Shown one piece after another: positions 20,628 through 29,784 of a stretch of DNA of 64,000 bases. Where the stretch lies: assembly GCA_030323885.1 (NCBI GenBank), contig CM059196.1:40889798-40953797 (forward strand), given 5' to 3'. The translations under genes were made by a program, and so were the position numbers. Position 1 is the first letter of the stretch. Every line of letters begins with the position of its first letter. Source of the stretch: Branchipolynoe longqiensis (Eukaryota; Annelida; Polychaeta; Phyllodocida; Polynoidae). The notes beneath the pieces are model-generated. The model was not told where the DNA came from. It ran no database searches and was given only the letters and a program-made list of their open reading frames with translations.

Positions 20628-21112
20628 ATCAGTTAGTTATTCTCCCTTATATTATTGTTTCTGTGTCTTTATGGACATTCAGTACATAAAAATAGCTCAT
20701 ATAGTTTGCTTCACATTGGTTATATAAAACCTGTGATTCTACACAATTTCAATTCAAATAGCCATAAACAGTAGATTATAAACAGGTACCACACGCCCAG
20801 AAACCACATTGTGCTACTCAGTAAGTGTCTTGATCTATGGACACAGGAAAATACCATAAACATCGATCAACACTGGTGGCAGCACCATGTGATCTCCTAA
20901 TATAGGACACCTGCGACCCAGCCCGCCGGGTCGCAGCTTCAGCTTACACACCGGAAATTGGGGTTGCTGCCCTTCTCCACACCTCTCCTTCGATATAGAC
21001 CTCCCGTCCTGATATTACCTGAGATGTTATTAGGACGTAAAGCGACAAACAAACAAGTCAATATAGACCTTACACGTTACTCACGTTGTATTTATAACCA
21101 CATACATTTTTA
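20628..21112. other. Intergenic stretch with short palindrome
   Basis: Contains TGCGACCCAGCCCGCCGGGTCGCA (about 20909-20932), a small inverted repeat with 9-base arms. Related GAAGCTGCGACCCGGC motifs occur at 1.2, 24.4, 41.2 and 62.2 kb. No gene. Confidence 0.45.
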
Positions 21113-21334
21113 GCCAGACGGGATGGCCGAATGAGTTAGAGCATCTGTCTCCCGTGTTAGTAGATCATGGGATCGTGGGTTCTAATCCTGGTCGAGTCAA
21201 ACGAATGATTTAAAAATTGATACTTGTCACTTCCTAGCCAGATGCTTGGCATTACTAGGGTAGGGCAAGGAGCAGTGGAATGAGGAAGACCAGTCGTCTG
21301 CGACTGAAATTTCCCCTGTCTAAACAACTAATGT
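21113..21334 (+). mobile_element. S1 SINE, type 2 tail, split by a YR retroelement
   Basis: Complete head (CCAGACGGGATGGCCGAATG) and body through AAACAACTAATGT, where the retroelement interrupts. The tail resumes after 24224 as AATGTACCAACAACAACAAC. Confidence 0.85.
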
Positions 21335-21580
21335 GCGAAAAGGAAGAAAGCAAAGCGGGGGTGGAAGTAAGGCGTTTATTTACGCCTCAAACAACAGAGC
21401 ATAGAGACATGGGAGAGGCTCAGGAGGAGCAAGGTAAAGAAACTCATAAGGAGCAAATGTAAGGTAAATCAATAAATGGAGATAAGGTAGAAGGGGCTCA
21501 TGAGGAGCAATGTACAGGTGAATGAAGTTTATAGTTGAGTGTCAGTAGATGAGGGAAGGGGTGCCGAGGAGCCCTCCACC
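21335..21580 (-). repeat. Split direct repeat B2 (terminal)
   Basis: 246 bp, nearly identical to 21937-22182. Outer end GCGAAAAGGAAGAAAGCAAA. Confidence 0.9.
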
Positions 21581-21625
21581 CTGCTGGAAGAGAGAGTATA
21601 AGGAAGAAGATGGGTGGGTGGGTGG

Positions 21626-21931
21626 AGAAAAAAGGGTAGAGAGCTGGAAGGCGGCAGGAGGGCGAGTGCCTGAGGGAGGCCGGCGGGCGACCTTATAAGG
21701 GGAAGGCACGGGCGACAGCGGGTGAGGTGTGAATGCTGCTGGCCCGGGGGAGGGCGAGAGGTGGCGAGCAGCGGGCGTCGGGTGAGGCGCGAATGCTGCG
21801 CGGCAGGGAGGGCGGGGGGAGGAGGCGGCGGGCGGCGGCGTCGGCCGAGGTGCGAAGGCAGCGCGATAGCGCGGGGCGGGGGAGGGTCTCTTCCTCTCCT
21901 CGCATCAAACGTAATGCTACGCATTACGACC
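21626..21931 (-). repeat. Split direct repeat A2 (internal)
   Basis: About 306 bp, nearly identical to 23919-24223 with a few substitutions and one single-base indel. GC-rich, with a CCTTATAAGG palindrome. Confidence 0.9.
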
Positions 21932-21936
21932 GATGC

Positions 21937-22182
21937 GCGAAAAGGAAGAAAGCAAAGCGGGGGTGGAAGTAAGGCGTTTATTTACGCCTCAAACAACAGA
22001 GCATAGAGACATGGGAGAGGCTCAGGAGGAGCAAGGTAAAGAATCTCATAAGGAGCAAATGTAAGGTAAATCAATAAATGGAGATAAGGTAGAAGGGGCT
22101 CATGAGGAGCAATGTACAGGTGAATGAAGTTTATAGTTGAGTGTCAGTAGATGAGGGAGGGGGTGCCGAGGAGCCCTCCACC
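21937..22182 (-). repeat. Split direct repeat B1 (internal)
   Basis: 246 bp copy of the terminal B2. It abuts A2 with only the five bases GATGC between. Confidence 0.9.
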
Positions 22183-22414
22183 AAAAAAGGCGGAGAGGGC
22201 TCGCGGCACGCCCGAGGGGGGTCGACAAGGTGGAGCATGTGGGGTGGGCCGGTATAGAGGCGGACCACGTCAGGGGTCAGGTTCCCTCGGGGGGCGGCGA
22301 GTGTCCGGGGCCTGCGTCGACATGGAGCGGGCGGCCAAAAGGGAAGAGGCCCGCTCCTTGGCGGGATCCGGTGAGGAGGCCCGACGAGGGTCGAGCAGGG
22401 GGGCAGCGAAGTCC

Positions 22415-23883
22415 TCAGGGCTGGGTGGGGTGGTGGTCGGGGTCTGGGCGGGTGGGTTGTTGAAGGCGGTGTCGTGAGGGTCGGCGGCAGAGGGTTCCTC
22501 GTGAGGCTGGGCTGGGATGTGGTCCGAGGCGTGAGGCCTGAGGTGATGATCCCCGGCTGGGACTGGGCGGCGCTGCGATCGGTAGTCGCTGGGAGGTTGT
22601 CGATGGAGGTCGCGGGGCTGTCGGCAGTGGTGAGGGTGAGGCGCCGGGAAGGGCCCCCCGGGCCGGCCGGGGGGAGGCCGGCGGATCAAAAACCGCCGAG
22701 GCAGGGGGGGTCTGGCGCTCACGAGCTTGTTTGGTTATGCATCCGGCCTCGCAGTGCATAGTCAGTATGCGCCTCACGTTTGCGCAGTAGGCGCATATGT
22801 GACGGCGCCTGTCCCCCGCCTCGCCGTGGGCCTCTCCGACAGGGGCCCGATCGCACGAGGCGGGGTCGCGGTTCCAGGCCGGGCAGGGGGCCCCGTGGGT
22901 GTGCCTATCGTAGGCGGTGCGGGCGTCGACGTGGGCTCGGGGCAGGTGTGTGCCTCGGGGAGGGTCGTCTGCTCGGGGGACCGCTGCTGCTGGGGCGGCC
23001 TGAGGGGCGGGGAGGGTGAGGGTCTGGACCCTCAGGAGGTCGAGGGCGACCGGGTCGTGCCACCCCTGGGGGAGCCTCCCGTCCGCTATCCATGTGAACA
23101 CCGTCTCGGAGTAGCGGCGGACGGTGGGCCAGGGGTAGAGGAGGACGTCCCTGAGCACGGTGAGGTGATGGTGGTGTAGGCCCTGGAAGGAGTGGGCCGG
23201 GAAGTCGGGGTGGTCGATCAGGGTGAGAAGGGCGAGGCTATATTCATCCTTGGTTGCCTCCCCCCTCTTCACCGACTTCCTCTCAGGCCCCCTCTCTACC
23301 AGGTCCGATGGGAAGATATACTCGACCGGGATCCCTCGCCGCCTGACCGAGTGCCGCGCCTCGGCGGAGGCAAGTATTTCCCGGACGGCGTCGGCCGCGG
23401 ACGCCGGGGTGTGGTGCGTCGGCTCCTCGTGGTAGGCCGGCGATGGGGGAGGTGGGGCCTGGGTCCCGAGGTGATGGTAGCGCTCATACTAGGGGTGGGC
23501 GGCCCCCGGCAGGGGCGCCGGAGGCGGCGGCGGGGGCCGGGCCCCGGCCGGAGCGCGCGCCCGAGGTGGACGGGCGGTGGCGGCAGTGTCGGCGGCTTGG
23601 CGTCTGGGCGCAGGGGAGGTCGCCTCGGGGGCGGGCCGAGCCCCTCCGGCCTCCAGGCCGTCGATCCGGGCGTGGAAATCGGCGGTAGTCTGACGCTGCT
23701 CGAGTCGGAGACGCTGGAGCGCCTCAAGTATGGCCGCGGTCTCGGCGCCCGAGGTGGGGTCCGAGGGCGACACCGGGGCGGAGGCCCGGGACTCGTCCCG
23801 CCGCGGGGTTGAAGCCGGCCCCGGGGTGCCGCGGGCGGGGCCGCCCGGGAGCCCTTACGTCCGTTCCCTCTTCCCCGAGGCAT
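22415..23883 (-). pseudogene. Gag-like gene of the non-autonomous YR element, frame-broken
   Basis: Starts at 23883 with MPRGRGNGRKGSR, a basic N-terminus like that of the gag at 28980 (MPRQGSATKKRGRGR). A coiled-coil-like piece (AAILEALQRLRLEQRQTTAD) is in another frame at about 23489-23773, and the main 285-residue frame runs from 23272 to 22415. It contains LIDHPDFPAHSFQGLHHHHL, RRYSETVFTWIADGRLPQGW, CPAWNRDPASCD and a Cys/His cluster HICAYCANVRRILTMHCEAG reminiscent of a nucleic-acid-binding knuckle. Homologous blocks occur in the elements at 27.5-29 and 47-48.5 kb. Frames are broken by indels in GC-rich DNA, so it is probably not translated as one protein. Confidence 0.75.
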
Positions 23884-23918
23884 GGTGTAGCAGCGGTCCG
23901 AGGTGGAGGTAGGCCCAA

Positions 23919-24223
23919 AGAAAAAAGGGTAGAGAGCTGGAAGGCGGCAGGAGGGCGAGTGCCTGAAGGAGGCCGGCGGGCGACCTTATAAGGGGAAGGC
24001 ACGGGCGACAGCGGGTGAGGTGTGAATGCTGCCGGCTCGGGGGAGGGCGAGAGGTGGCGAGCAGCGGGCGTCGGGTGAGGCGCGAATGCTGCGCGGCAGG
24101 GGGGCGGGGGGAGGAGGCGGCGGGCGGCGGCGTCGGCCGAGGAGCGAAGGCAGCGCGACAGCGCGGGGCGGGGGAGGGTGTCTTCCTCTCCTCGCATCAA
24201 ACGTAATGCTACGCATTACGACC
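23919..24223 (-). repeat. Split direct repeat A1 (terminal)
   Basis: About 305 bp copy of A2, at the 5' end of the coding strand immediately upstream of gag. It contains CCTTATAAGG, a possible TATA-type promoter element. Confidence 0.9.
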
Positions 24224-24247
24224 AATGTACCAACAACAACAACAAAA

Positions 24248-25137
24248 CTTCTTGGTGACCAAACATTTTTGGAATCATTGTCAGACATGTGTTTCTATTA
24301 ATGTAGATCACAATGAAATTGTATGAACCAAATATTTTAATTAGATAAAATTCTACTTTGTGTATATATATATATATTCACTGAAGCTGGGACCCAACAT
24401 GTCGGGTCACTGCTTCAGTCCTTACTGAGGAACCAGCGGAACTCGGATTACCCGCATTGGCAACCAAGTGGTTCGTCCTGCCGCTGAGACTCTATCCGTT
24501 AAGCATGGAATACAACAACAGTAACATATCCAATGCTAATGATCATAGGTTACACACACAAGCAAAGCAAAACAAAACAAAAGGATTGGTCTGACAGTCC
24601 ACAGAGTATGGATGGCCGACACTCCTACTTAGTTGGGGTATTGCTGGAATCTTAGGTGTCGGGGATCGGGGATCGGAGACACTTCTCTTTCAGGCCCCAC
24701 ACATTTGGATATTGACTGATTGATGCACATCATATGATCATTGCTCACAGACACAGCTGACTCAGAGGCATGAGTGGGTTAATCAAGGCTTTTATTCGGG
24801 CACTGCCCACCCAGCGGCATGTACATTGACTGTGTATCATCGGGCAAGAAGCGAACGAGCGAAGGCCCCGATATATTGGGGAAATGAAATGTGATGAGGG
24901 CATATGAGTCATGCGAACGATTTAACAAACGAGTAATCAATTATCTTAAAGTAGAATAGCAATAGTTAATGATGAACATATGAGATAACAGTACAGGGTA
25001 AATTATCAGAAATGTGACATTTAAGTAGGTGTGATCTGTCAACTGCGCAGGTGTCAGTTGCTCATTAGATGGTATTCTTTATTTTTTACTTTAAATGCTT
25101 GATTGGTTTTCGGTTTTGTTGATTGTTGTGGGTGCAA
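24248..25137. other. Region between two YR elements, probably including the 3' part of the second
   Basis: Contains a TA run (24363-24376), a small palindrome TGACCCGACATGTTGGGTC-type at about 24385-24407, and at 24781 onward GC-mixed sequence that may be the 3' non-coding end of the DIRS-like element. No terminal repeats could be matched by eye. Confidence 0.4.
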
Positions 25138-25725
25138 TCAACTGCCAAGCCATGTGTGGTGTTTTGTTGAGTGTTTATATTTTCTGATGGCGTGTATTAG
25201 GGCTGCATTCGCTTTGTTGGAATCTCTCTTTATGATGTATTGTTTGTGTTCGTTAGAAGCCCACCCTTTGAAGCACTGAACTCCGAGTTCAGTGCTTCCG
25301 GAGGCGAATGCGACGGTTGCCGCCACCTTGCGTATGTCGACGCCGAGCCTGACTGTTATGTGGTCAAGTGGTAGTGTCGGCACCTCCTGCAACCTGAAGT
25401 AAATGCGTAGGTGCGATGTGGAGTTGGCCACGGATGATGGGCACTGTCGGGCCGCTAGCTCCTCGATCCAGCATCGTATCTCCATCGGTGTGGGCTCGAG
25501 GGGGGGCACTCCATTGGTTTGGCAGTGGCGGTTGTAGGCCGCCACCATGGTCCTGTAGTTTGCCCAGGTGCCCGGGGCACTTGCTGCCAGCTGCCTCCCT
25601 TCCGCTGCTTCCGTGAGTGTGATGTACTGCGGGTCTGCAGGAGAGCAGTGGTGCAAGTTGTTGGTATGCGTTAGTTGCGGGTGTGATTGGCGAGATTTCG
25701 CGTTCGAGGCATATACGTATTGCAT
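25138..25725 (-). pseudogene. Tyrosine recombinase, internally deleted
   Basis: 195 residues in a frame overlapping the end of RT-RNase H. Residues about 45-125 form the N-terminal SAM-like domain (APGTWANYRTMVAAYNRHCQ, PTPMEIRCWIEELAARQ, SSVANSTSHLRIYF). The C-terminal GWASNEHKQYI (about 154-164) matches the end of the catalytic domain with a plausible nucleophile Tyr163. The middle, which should carry the catalytic Arg and the His-x-x-Arg motif, is missing, so the enzyme should be inactive. Typical intact recombinases of this kind are 300 residues or more. Confidence 0.75.
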
Positions 25726-27277
25726 TATTACGGTGGTTGGAACTGATATGGGCCCTGCTCAGGGCGTCGGCGAGCATGTTATGTATGCCTGGTATGTGTT
25801 CATATGATATTTTGACATTGTGGACAGCCTGGAACATCCAGGCCGCTCGAGCTATCTGCAGTAGGCGGGGGTTGTGTCCTCTGCCTGTGGTGAGGACCTG
25901 CACTGCCGCCATGTTGTCGCATCGTATCATGATGTGTCGTCCTCTGTCCCCTTTTCGTATGAGTGTGTGCAGGGCGATGAGGACGTTCGCGGCTTCTAGC
26001 TGTGTAATGCTTTCTTGGTCGTCAGCTGCGTGTTCATGAAGCTGTGCGGAGTAGGTGTGTTGTTCGTCGGCTCCGCCTATCCCTCCCATGCATGCATCAA
26101 CAACAATTTCTCTATCGGGTTTGTTGGGTGGTATGATTAGTGTGCCATTCCATGTGTGGGCAAACTCTGGGAACCAGGCCATGTCGCGCCGCATTTCATC
26201 GTTGACTGTGGTGCGGTTGCCCGTCATGTCACGGAGGGCTTGGAGGAGGCGGCCAATGAATAGCCTGGCTGGTGGTATACACTTGGATAGATGTAGTAGC
26301 TTCCCGAGCAGCGATTGCAGCTGTTTCTTGGTGACAAATTGTTTGTCTGCGGTCTTGCGTACCATGTTAATTGTGTTGTTGATCTTGTCGTGCGGCATTG
26401 TAAATGTCATGGCTGGTGCATTGATGCAAATTCCCAGCCATCTTACGGTAGGGGCGGGTTGCTGGTTTTTTTCTTCGGCCTCGGGGAGACCGAGCTCCCT
26501 GAAGATTTCCCGTGTTATTTTGAACTGCTCCTCGCATTTGTTTTTGTTGGGGGCAACCACGATCAGATCGTCGAGATACATGGTTGCTTGTATCCCTTTG
26601 TTGCGGAGGATGTATACAACTGCTTCAGCCACTCGTTGTATGTGGCAGCTCGAGCCCCTGGCTCCGAATGGTACGGATATATCGAGATAATATTGTTCCT
26701 CCCATTTTGCGCCGGGCAGGGGCCAATCGAGGGGGCAGGACCTGAAGTTCTTGTAGGCCCTGCTTATGTCGATAGTAAACATGTTGCTCCCCCGACCGGA
26801 CTCCCTGAGCTCCTTGCTGAAGCCGTCCAATGTCGGTAGGCAGTGTTCGCGTGTGTGGCCTAGTGAGGTGTTTTTAATTATATAGGCTTTTATGGATGTC
26901 TGTTGGGGAAAAGACATGTCAGCAATAATGCGGCGCTTTGTGGGGTCTGCCTTCTCCCGGGTCATAAGGGGTGAGACATGGAACCATTCTTTGAATGGAG
27001 GTGCTTTGTACGGGCCGTATAGGGCACCGCAACTTACCTCCTTTCTTATGTAATCGTCGACGGCTTGTGGATGTTGGCAGGCACTGGGGTGGTTTGTTGG
27101 TTGTGTCGTGGCAGATTCTGGCCCCACGTATCCCAATGGAAAGCCGAAATCCATAAAGTCTATTAATTGCTGGTGGTCGTGTGAGCTTGATAGGGACTCC
27201 CTCCATTGGGAGATGTTAAGTCCAGAGGGCACATGTATTCGGGCATGTGTGGCATTGGGCATCCCTGTGCGCTGCAC
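25364..27277 (-). CDS. Reverse transcriptase-RNase H of the DIRS-like element
   Basis: Open frame of 637 codons. The RT palm motifs are FTIDISRAY (Asp170) and YLDD (Asp236/Asp237), preceded by RRIIADMSFP and SVPFGARGSS. RNase H follows with VVDACMGG (Asp394), LEAANVLIAL (Glu428), IRCDNMAAV (Asp454) and MLADALSR (Asp504), the complete acidic set. Residues beyond about 545 are a shadow of the recombinase frame. The protein would copy the element RNA to DNA and degrade the template. The true N-terminus may lie upstream of the first Met. No inactivating change is visible, so this part looks recently active. Confidence 0.88.
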   Translation of the reverse strand: MQRTGMPNATHARIHVPSGLNISQWRESLSSSHDHQQLIDFMDFGFPLGYVGPESATTQPTNHPSACQHPQAVDDYIRKEVSCGALYGPYKAPPFKEWFHVSPLMTREKADPTKRRIIADMSFPQQTSIKAYIIKNTSLGHTREHCLPTLDGFSKELRESGRGSNMFTIDISRAYKNFRSCPLDWPLPGAKWEEQYYLDISVPFGARGSSCHIQRVAEAVVYILRNKGIQATMYLDDLIVVAPNKNKCEEQFKITREIFRELGLPEAEEKNQQPAPTVRWLGICINAPAMTFTMPHDKINNTINMVRKTADKQFVTKKQLQSLLGKLLHLSKCIPPARLFIGRLLQALRDMTGNRTTVNDEMRRDMAWFPEFAHTWNGTLIIPPNKPDREIVVDACMGGIGGADEQHTYSAQLHEHAADDQESITQLEAANVLIALHTLIRKGDRGRHIMIRCDNMAAVQVLTTGRGHNPRLLQIARAAWMFQAVHNVKISYEHIPGIHNMLADALSRAHISSNHRNNAIRICLEREISPITPATNAYQQLAPLLSCRPAVHHTHGSSGREAAGSKCPGHLGKLQDHGGGLQPPLPNQWSAPPRAHTDGDTMLDRGASGPTVPIIRGQLHIAPTHLLQVAGGADTTT

Positions 27278-27548
27278 TCTTTTGTATATTTCGGCTATAT
27301 CCCGGTCGAGGCACCCATGAGCATCTGGCCATGTGTTTCGACGGTGTTGCTTGTATGCTCCGGGGTTAATGTCAATGCGGCTCCCAGACAGGTAGGCCGT
27401 GTCGGCTGCGCAGTGGTTGCATATAGTGTTGAAGTCGAGTGATGGTTGAGGCTGGCGTCGTTGTGTCTTTCCCTGGCTTTTAATTTGTGTCGTTTGATCG
27501 TGGTCGGGGTCAGTCAGTGCCGTGTGGCGTGTCGGGGGAGTTTTGATG

Positions 27549-27572
27549 GTTTGGGGGGGGGGGGGGGGGGGG
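27549..27572. repeat. Poly-G run at the gag end
   Basis: About 22 consecutive G with neighbouring T/G; a likely site of frameshift and of assembly error. Confidence 0.9.
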
Positions 27573-27730
27573 AAGTTCGGGGCGGTGAGCCCGTTTCTTC
27601 TCCCCCGTGATCAGTTTTTTGGTGGGTAACTCCTAGTTTTGTGGCGACACTGCATCTCGGAGTGATCATAGAAAGCTTGTGTGATGCGGTAGCAGTGTGC
27701 ACAGGCATGTACCACATCACTTTGTCCATC

Positions 27731-28234
27731 CTAGTGGTGCTGTTTAAGTGTGCACCTCCTTGCTGTGTTGAAGGCGGCGCATGGGCGCTCATGTGGCTCT
27801 GCCTCGATGCGGCCCCTGGGCGTCTTATCGTTGTTATTTTGGGCCTGTGCCCTGTCGTCCCTTGACGGTGTGGGGTTGTAGTTTTGTGTGGGTGTGAAGT
27901 TAGCCCTGTCGTTCTGGATCTCCTGGCGGTCCTGCCAGGAGATTGTGTCCTTTTCGACCATGTCGAACACATTCTGAGACCACTCCCTCACATGTGCCCA
28001 CGGTTTCCTGGCACTGTCATCCATGATGCACTTAAGGTGTGCAAACATATGGGGGAAATCACGGCTGTTGTATGCCGGATGGTCATCGAGAAGCGCCATG
28101 TATGCCCTCATATATTCACGTTCGGTCATAGAGCTTCTGGCTGCTAGCTTCTGTGCCAGTGAGTTACAGTCCTTCCTCTTTATATACATGTAAGGCTTTG
28201 CGATTGGGTTTGTTATGAACATGTCATGGAGCAT
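27731..28234 (-). CDS. Gag, C-terminal part (DIRS-like element), frameshifted
   Basis: 167 codons overlapping the N-terminal gag frame by 22 nt. It contains FITNPIAKPYMYIKRKD, TEREYMRAYMALLDDHPAYN and KPWAHVREWSQNVFDMVEKD, which align with the gag of the element at 22415-23272. The Cys/His cluster (ACAHCYRITQAFYDHSEMQC) lies in a shifted frame at about 27640-27710. At least two indels break the gene. Confidence 0.7.
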   Translation of the reverse strand: MLHDMFITNPIAKPYMYIKRKDCNSLAQKLAARSSMTEREYMRAYMALLDDHPAYNSRDFPHMFAHLKCIMDDSARKPWAHVREWSQNVFDMVEKDTISWQDRQEIQNDRANFTPTQNYNPTPSRDDRAQAQNNNDKTPRGRIEAEPHERPCAAFNTARRCTLKQHH

Positions 28235-28980
28235 GGCTCGCCTGCCTTCAATTCGCCTGTGGCGTGCCTGTCGCCTGTCAAGGTCGTCTTCCGTATCCTC
28301 ATCTTGTTCGTCGTGGTTCCTGCGTCTGCGTCGCTCCGCTCTGCTCGAAGAGCGGTGGCGGTTGCTGTGGCGCCTCGGGCGCTGTGGGCGCGTGTGGCGC
28401 CTTGGCTCCCCCCTCCTATGGTCCGGGGATCGCTCTCGTGATGACGAGGTGTCCCTCGCTTGCCTGTTGTGGCCTTGCCGGTCGTCTCATCGCTTCCATC
28501 GTCTTCTCGCGCCGTGTTCGTCCTGCGCCTGTGCAGTGTTGGCGACCTCTGGTTGCGCTCCCGATGTGGTGGGGACCGTACAGCCTGCTGTGTCTCGGGG
28601 AGCCGGTCGGCCAGCTGCCATATAGACAGCTGCATGGCCTCCAATTGCGTGGTGATGCGGTCCTGGATGCGTTCCTCCATTTCCTGGAGGTGCCGCTCGT
28701 CCTCTGGCCATTGGGGTGGGCCGTTTTGACGTGTCAGGGCCTGATGACCCAGCTCTGGATAGGAGTCATCCGAGTCGGTGCCCGTTGCCGTTCTGCTTGA
28801 TGATTCCTCTGTCGGCCGCTTACTCGTGGTGCTTGTATTGGTCCTTGGGGTGCTGCTGGTCCCCGCGTGGTAGTCCGGGGCCTGGCGTAGCTGTATAGGC
28901 AGGGTAGTGGAGGCTCCTGCATGCATCTTTGCTGGCCGTCCGCGGCCCCTCTTTTTTGTTGCTGATCCTTGTCTCGGCAT
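28213..28980 (-). CDS. Gag, N-terminal part (DIRS-like element)
   Basis: 255 codons from MPRQGSATKKRGRGRPAKMH. A basic, Ser/Thr-rich start is followed by an amphipathic coiled-coil-like segment (HLQEMEERIQDRITTQLEAM), then an Arg-rich low-complexity region that ends where the frame breaks into the next gag piece. This is the first ORF of the element. The ATG is chosen because the upstream 29000-29100 region changes to C/G-rich non-coding DNA with a TTTTTATAGG box. Confidence 0.7.
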   Translation of the reverse strand: MPRQGSATKKRGRGRPAKMHAGASTTLPIQLRQAPDYHAGTSSTPRTNTSTTSKRPTEESSSRTATGTDSDDSYPELGHQALTRQNGPPQWPEDERHLQEMEERIQDRITTQLEAMQLSIWQLADRLPETQQAVRSPPHRERNQRSPTLHRRRTNTAREDDGSDETTGKATTGKRGTPRHHESDPRTIGGGSQGATRAHSARGATATATALRAERSDADAGTTTNKMRIRKTTLTGDRHATGELKAGEPCSMTCS

Positions 28981-29394
28981 CTCCAGTGTGTTTTGTCAAA
29001 TTGGAGGTGGGAAGTGGTCAGTGCAGGCGTTTGGAGAAGACTGACCAGCTTTGGTGGCTTCGGGCGATGCTAGGATAGTGCTGGGCCATGATGGCTGGCA
29101 GGAGTTTTTATAGGCCTCCCCACCCCCACCCCCCACCCCTGCCGGCGGGGGGTGGCACGTGAGTGACCGTGTGGCACATCACCCCCCCCCCCCCCACCCC
29201 CACCCCTATCACAGTAGTGGCAAGGGTGGGGGAGGGCTTCGGCCTTGAGCCTGCCATGTCCAGCAATGACACCGAATGAGCGACCTCACTCATTCAAGAC
29301 TATTAATATTAATTTAGATAATAATTGATTTACCAGAACCCGGTCACTTATGATGATGAATGTAACTTAATGCAAACCAGTGGTCCACAACTGA

Positions 29395-29603
29395 TTCATC
29401 ATAGGCTGTGGTATGTGTTGTCCTGTCTATGGGAAAGTGCATATAAAAGAGCCCTTGTTGCTTGTCGGAAAGAGTAGCCTATGTGGCGTCAGCAGGTTTA
29501 CTCTCAAGAAATATGTCAGAATGACCATATGTTTGACGTCCAATAGCCGATGATACAAAAATCAATATGCTCTTGAGGCGACATTAAATAAAACAAACTT
29601 CAC
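29395..29603 (+). mobile_element. S4 SINE, molluscan-type 3' body
   Basis: Contains GTGGTATGTGTTGTCCTGTC, GTGCATATAAAAGA, GACGTCCAATAGCCGATGAT and a 3' end GACATTAAATAAAACAAACTT. This body is familiar from many molluscan SINE and genomic sequences and supports the taxonomic inference. Confidence 0.75.
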
Positions 29604-29784
29604 TTTTTTCGTTTGACTAATGCCCCATTGCCAAGATTGACTGACTTGGCCATTAGTTTGACTTGAAATTGCAAACAGGACTACCAGGTTCGAAACAATT
29701 CTGCATGTAGTGTATGGTAGCCTTTAACTAATGTAGTAGTCGGTAAGGAGCCCCACGACCATGTATATATATATATATATGTAA

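Larger units (their letters stand above)
21335..24223 (-). mobile_element. Non-autonomous Ngaro/PAT-like YR retroelement with split direct repeats
   Basis: In coding (minus) orientation the order is A1 (24223-23919), gag (23883-22415), B1 (22182-21937), A2 (21931-21626) and B2 (21580-21335), where A1=A2 (about 305 bp) and B1=B2 (246 bp). This is the split-direct-repeat arrangement of Ngaro-type tyrosine-recombinase retrotransposons. RT, RNase H and recombinase are entirely absent between gag and B1, so it must be mobilised in trans if at all. AATGT flanks both outer ends, and the B1-A2 junction has GATGC in the same place. The insertion target is the tail of an S1 SINE. Confidence 0.85.
25138..29000 (-). 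mobile_element. DIRS/Ngaro-like YR retrotransposon, nearly complete coding part
   Basis: Coding order on the minus strand is gag (28980 to about 27520), RT-RNase H (27277 to about 25620) and tyrosine recombinase (25725-25138) in an overlapping frame. This order and the YLDD-type RT are characteristic of DIRS-order elements, not LTR or LINE types. Ends were not determined. It lies about 1 kb from the non-autonomous YR element, but gag identity is low, so it is not its direct parent. Confidence 0.85.

Noticed and set aside
25416..26839. Plus-strand open frames up to 211 codons across the DIRS-like element
   Set aside because: Antisense shadows of the RT-RNase H gene, which has the catalytic motifs on the minus strand.
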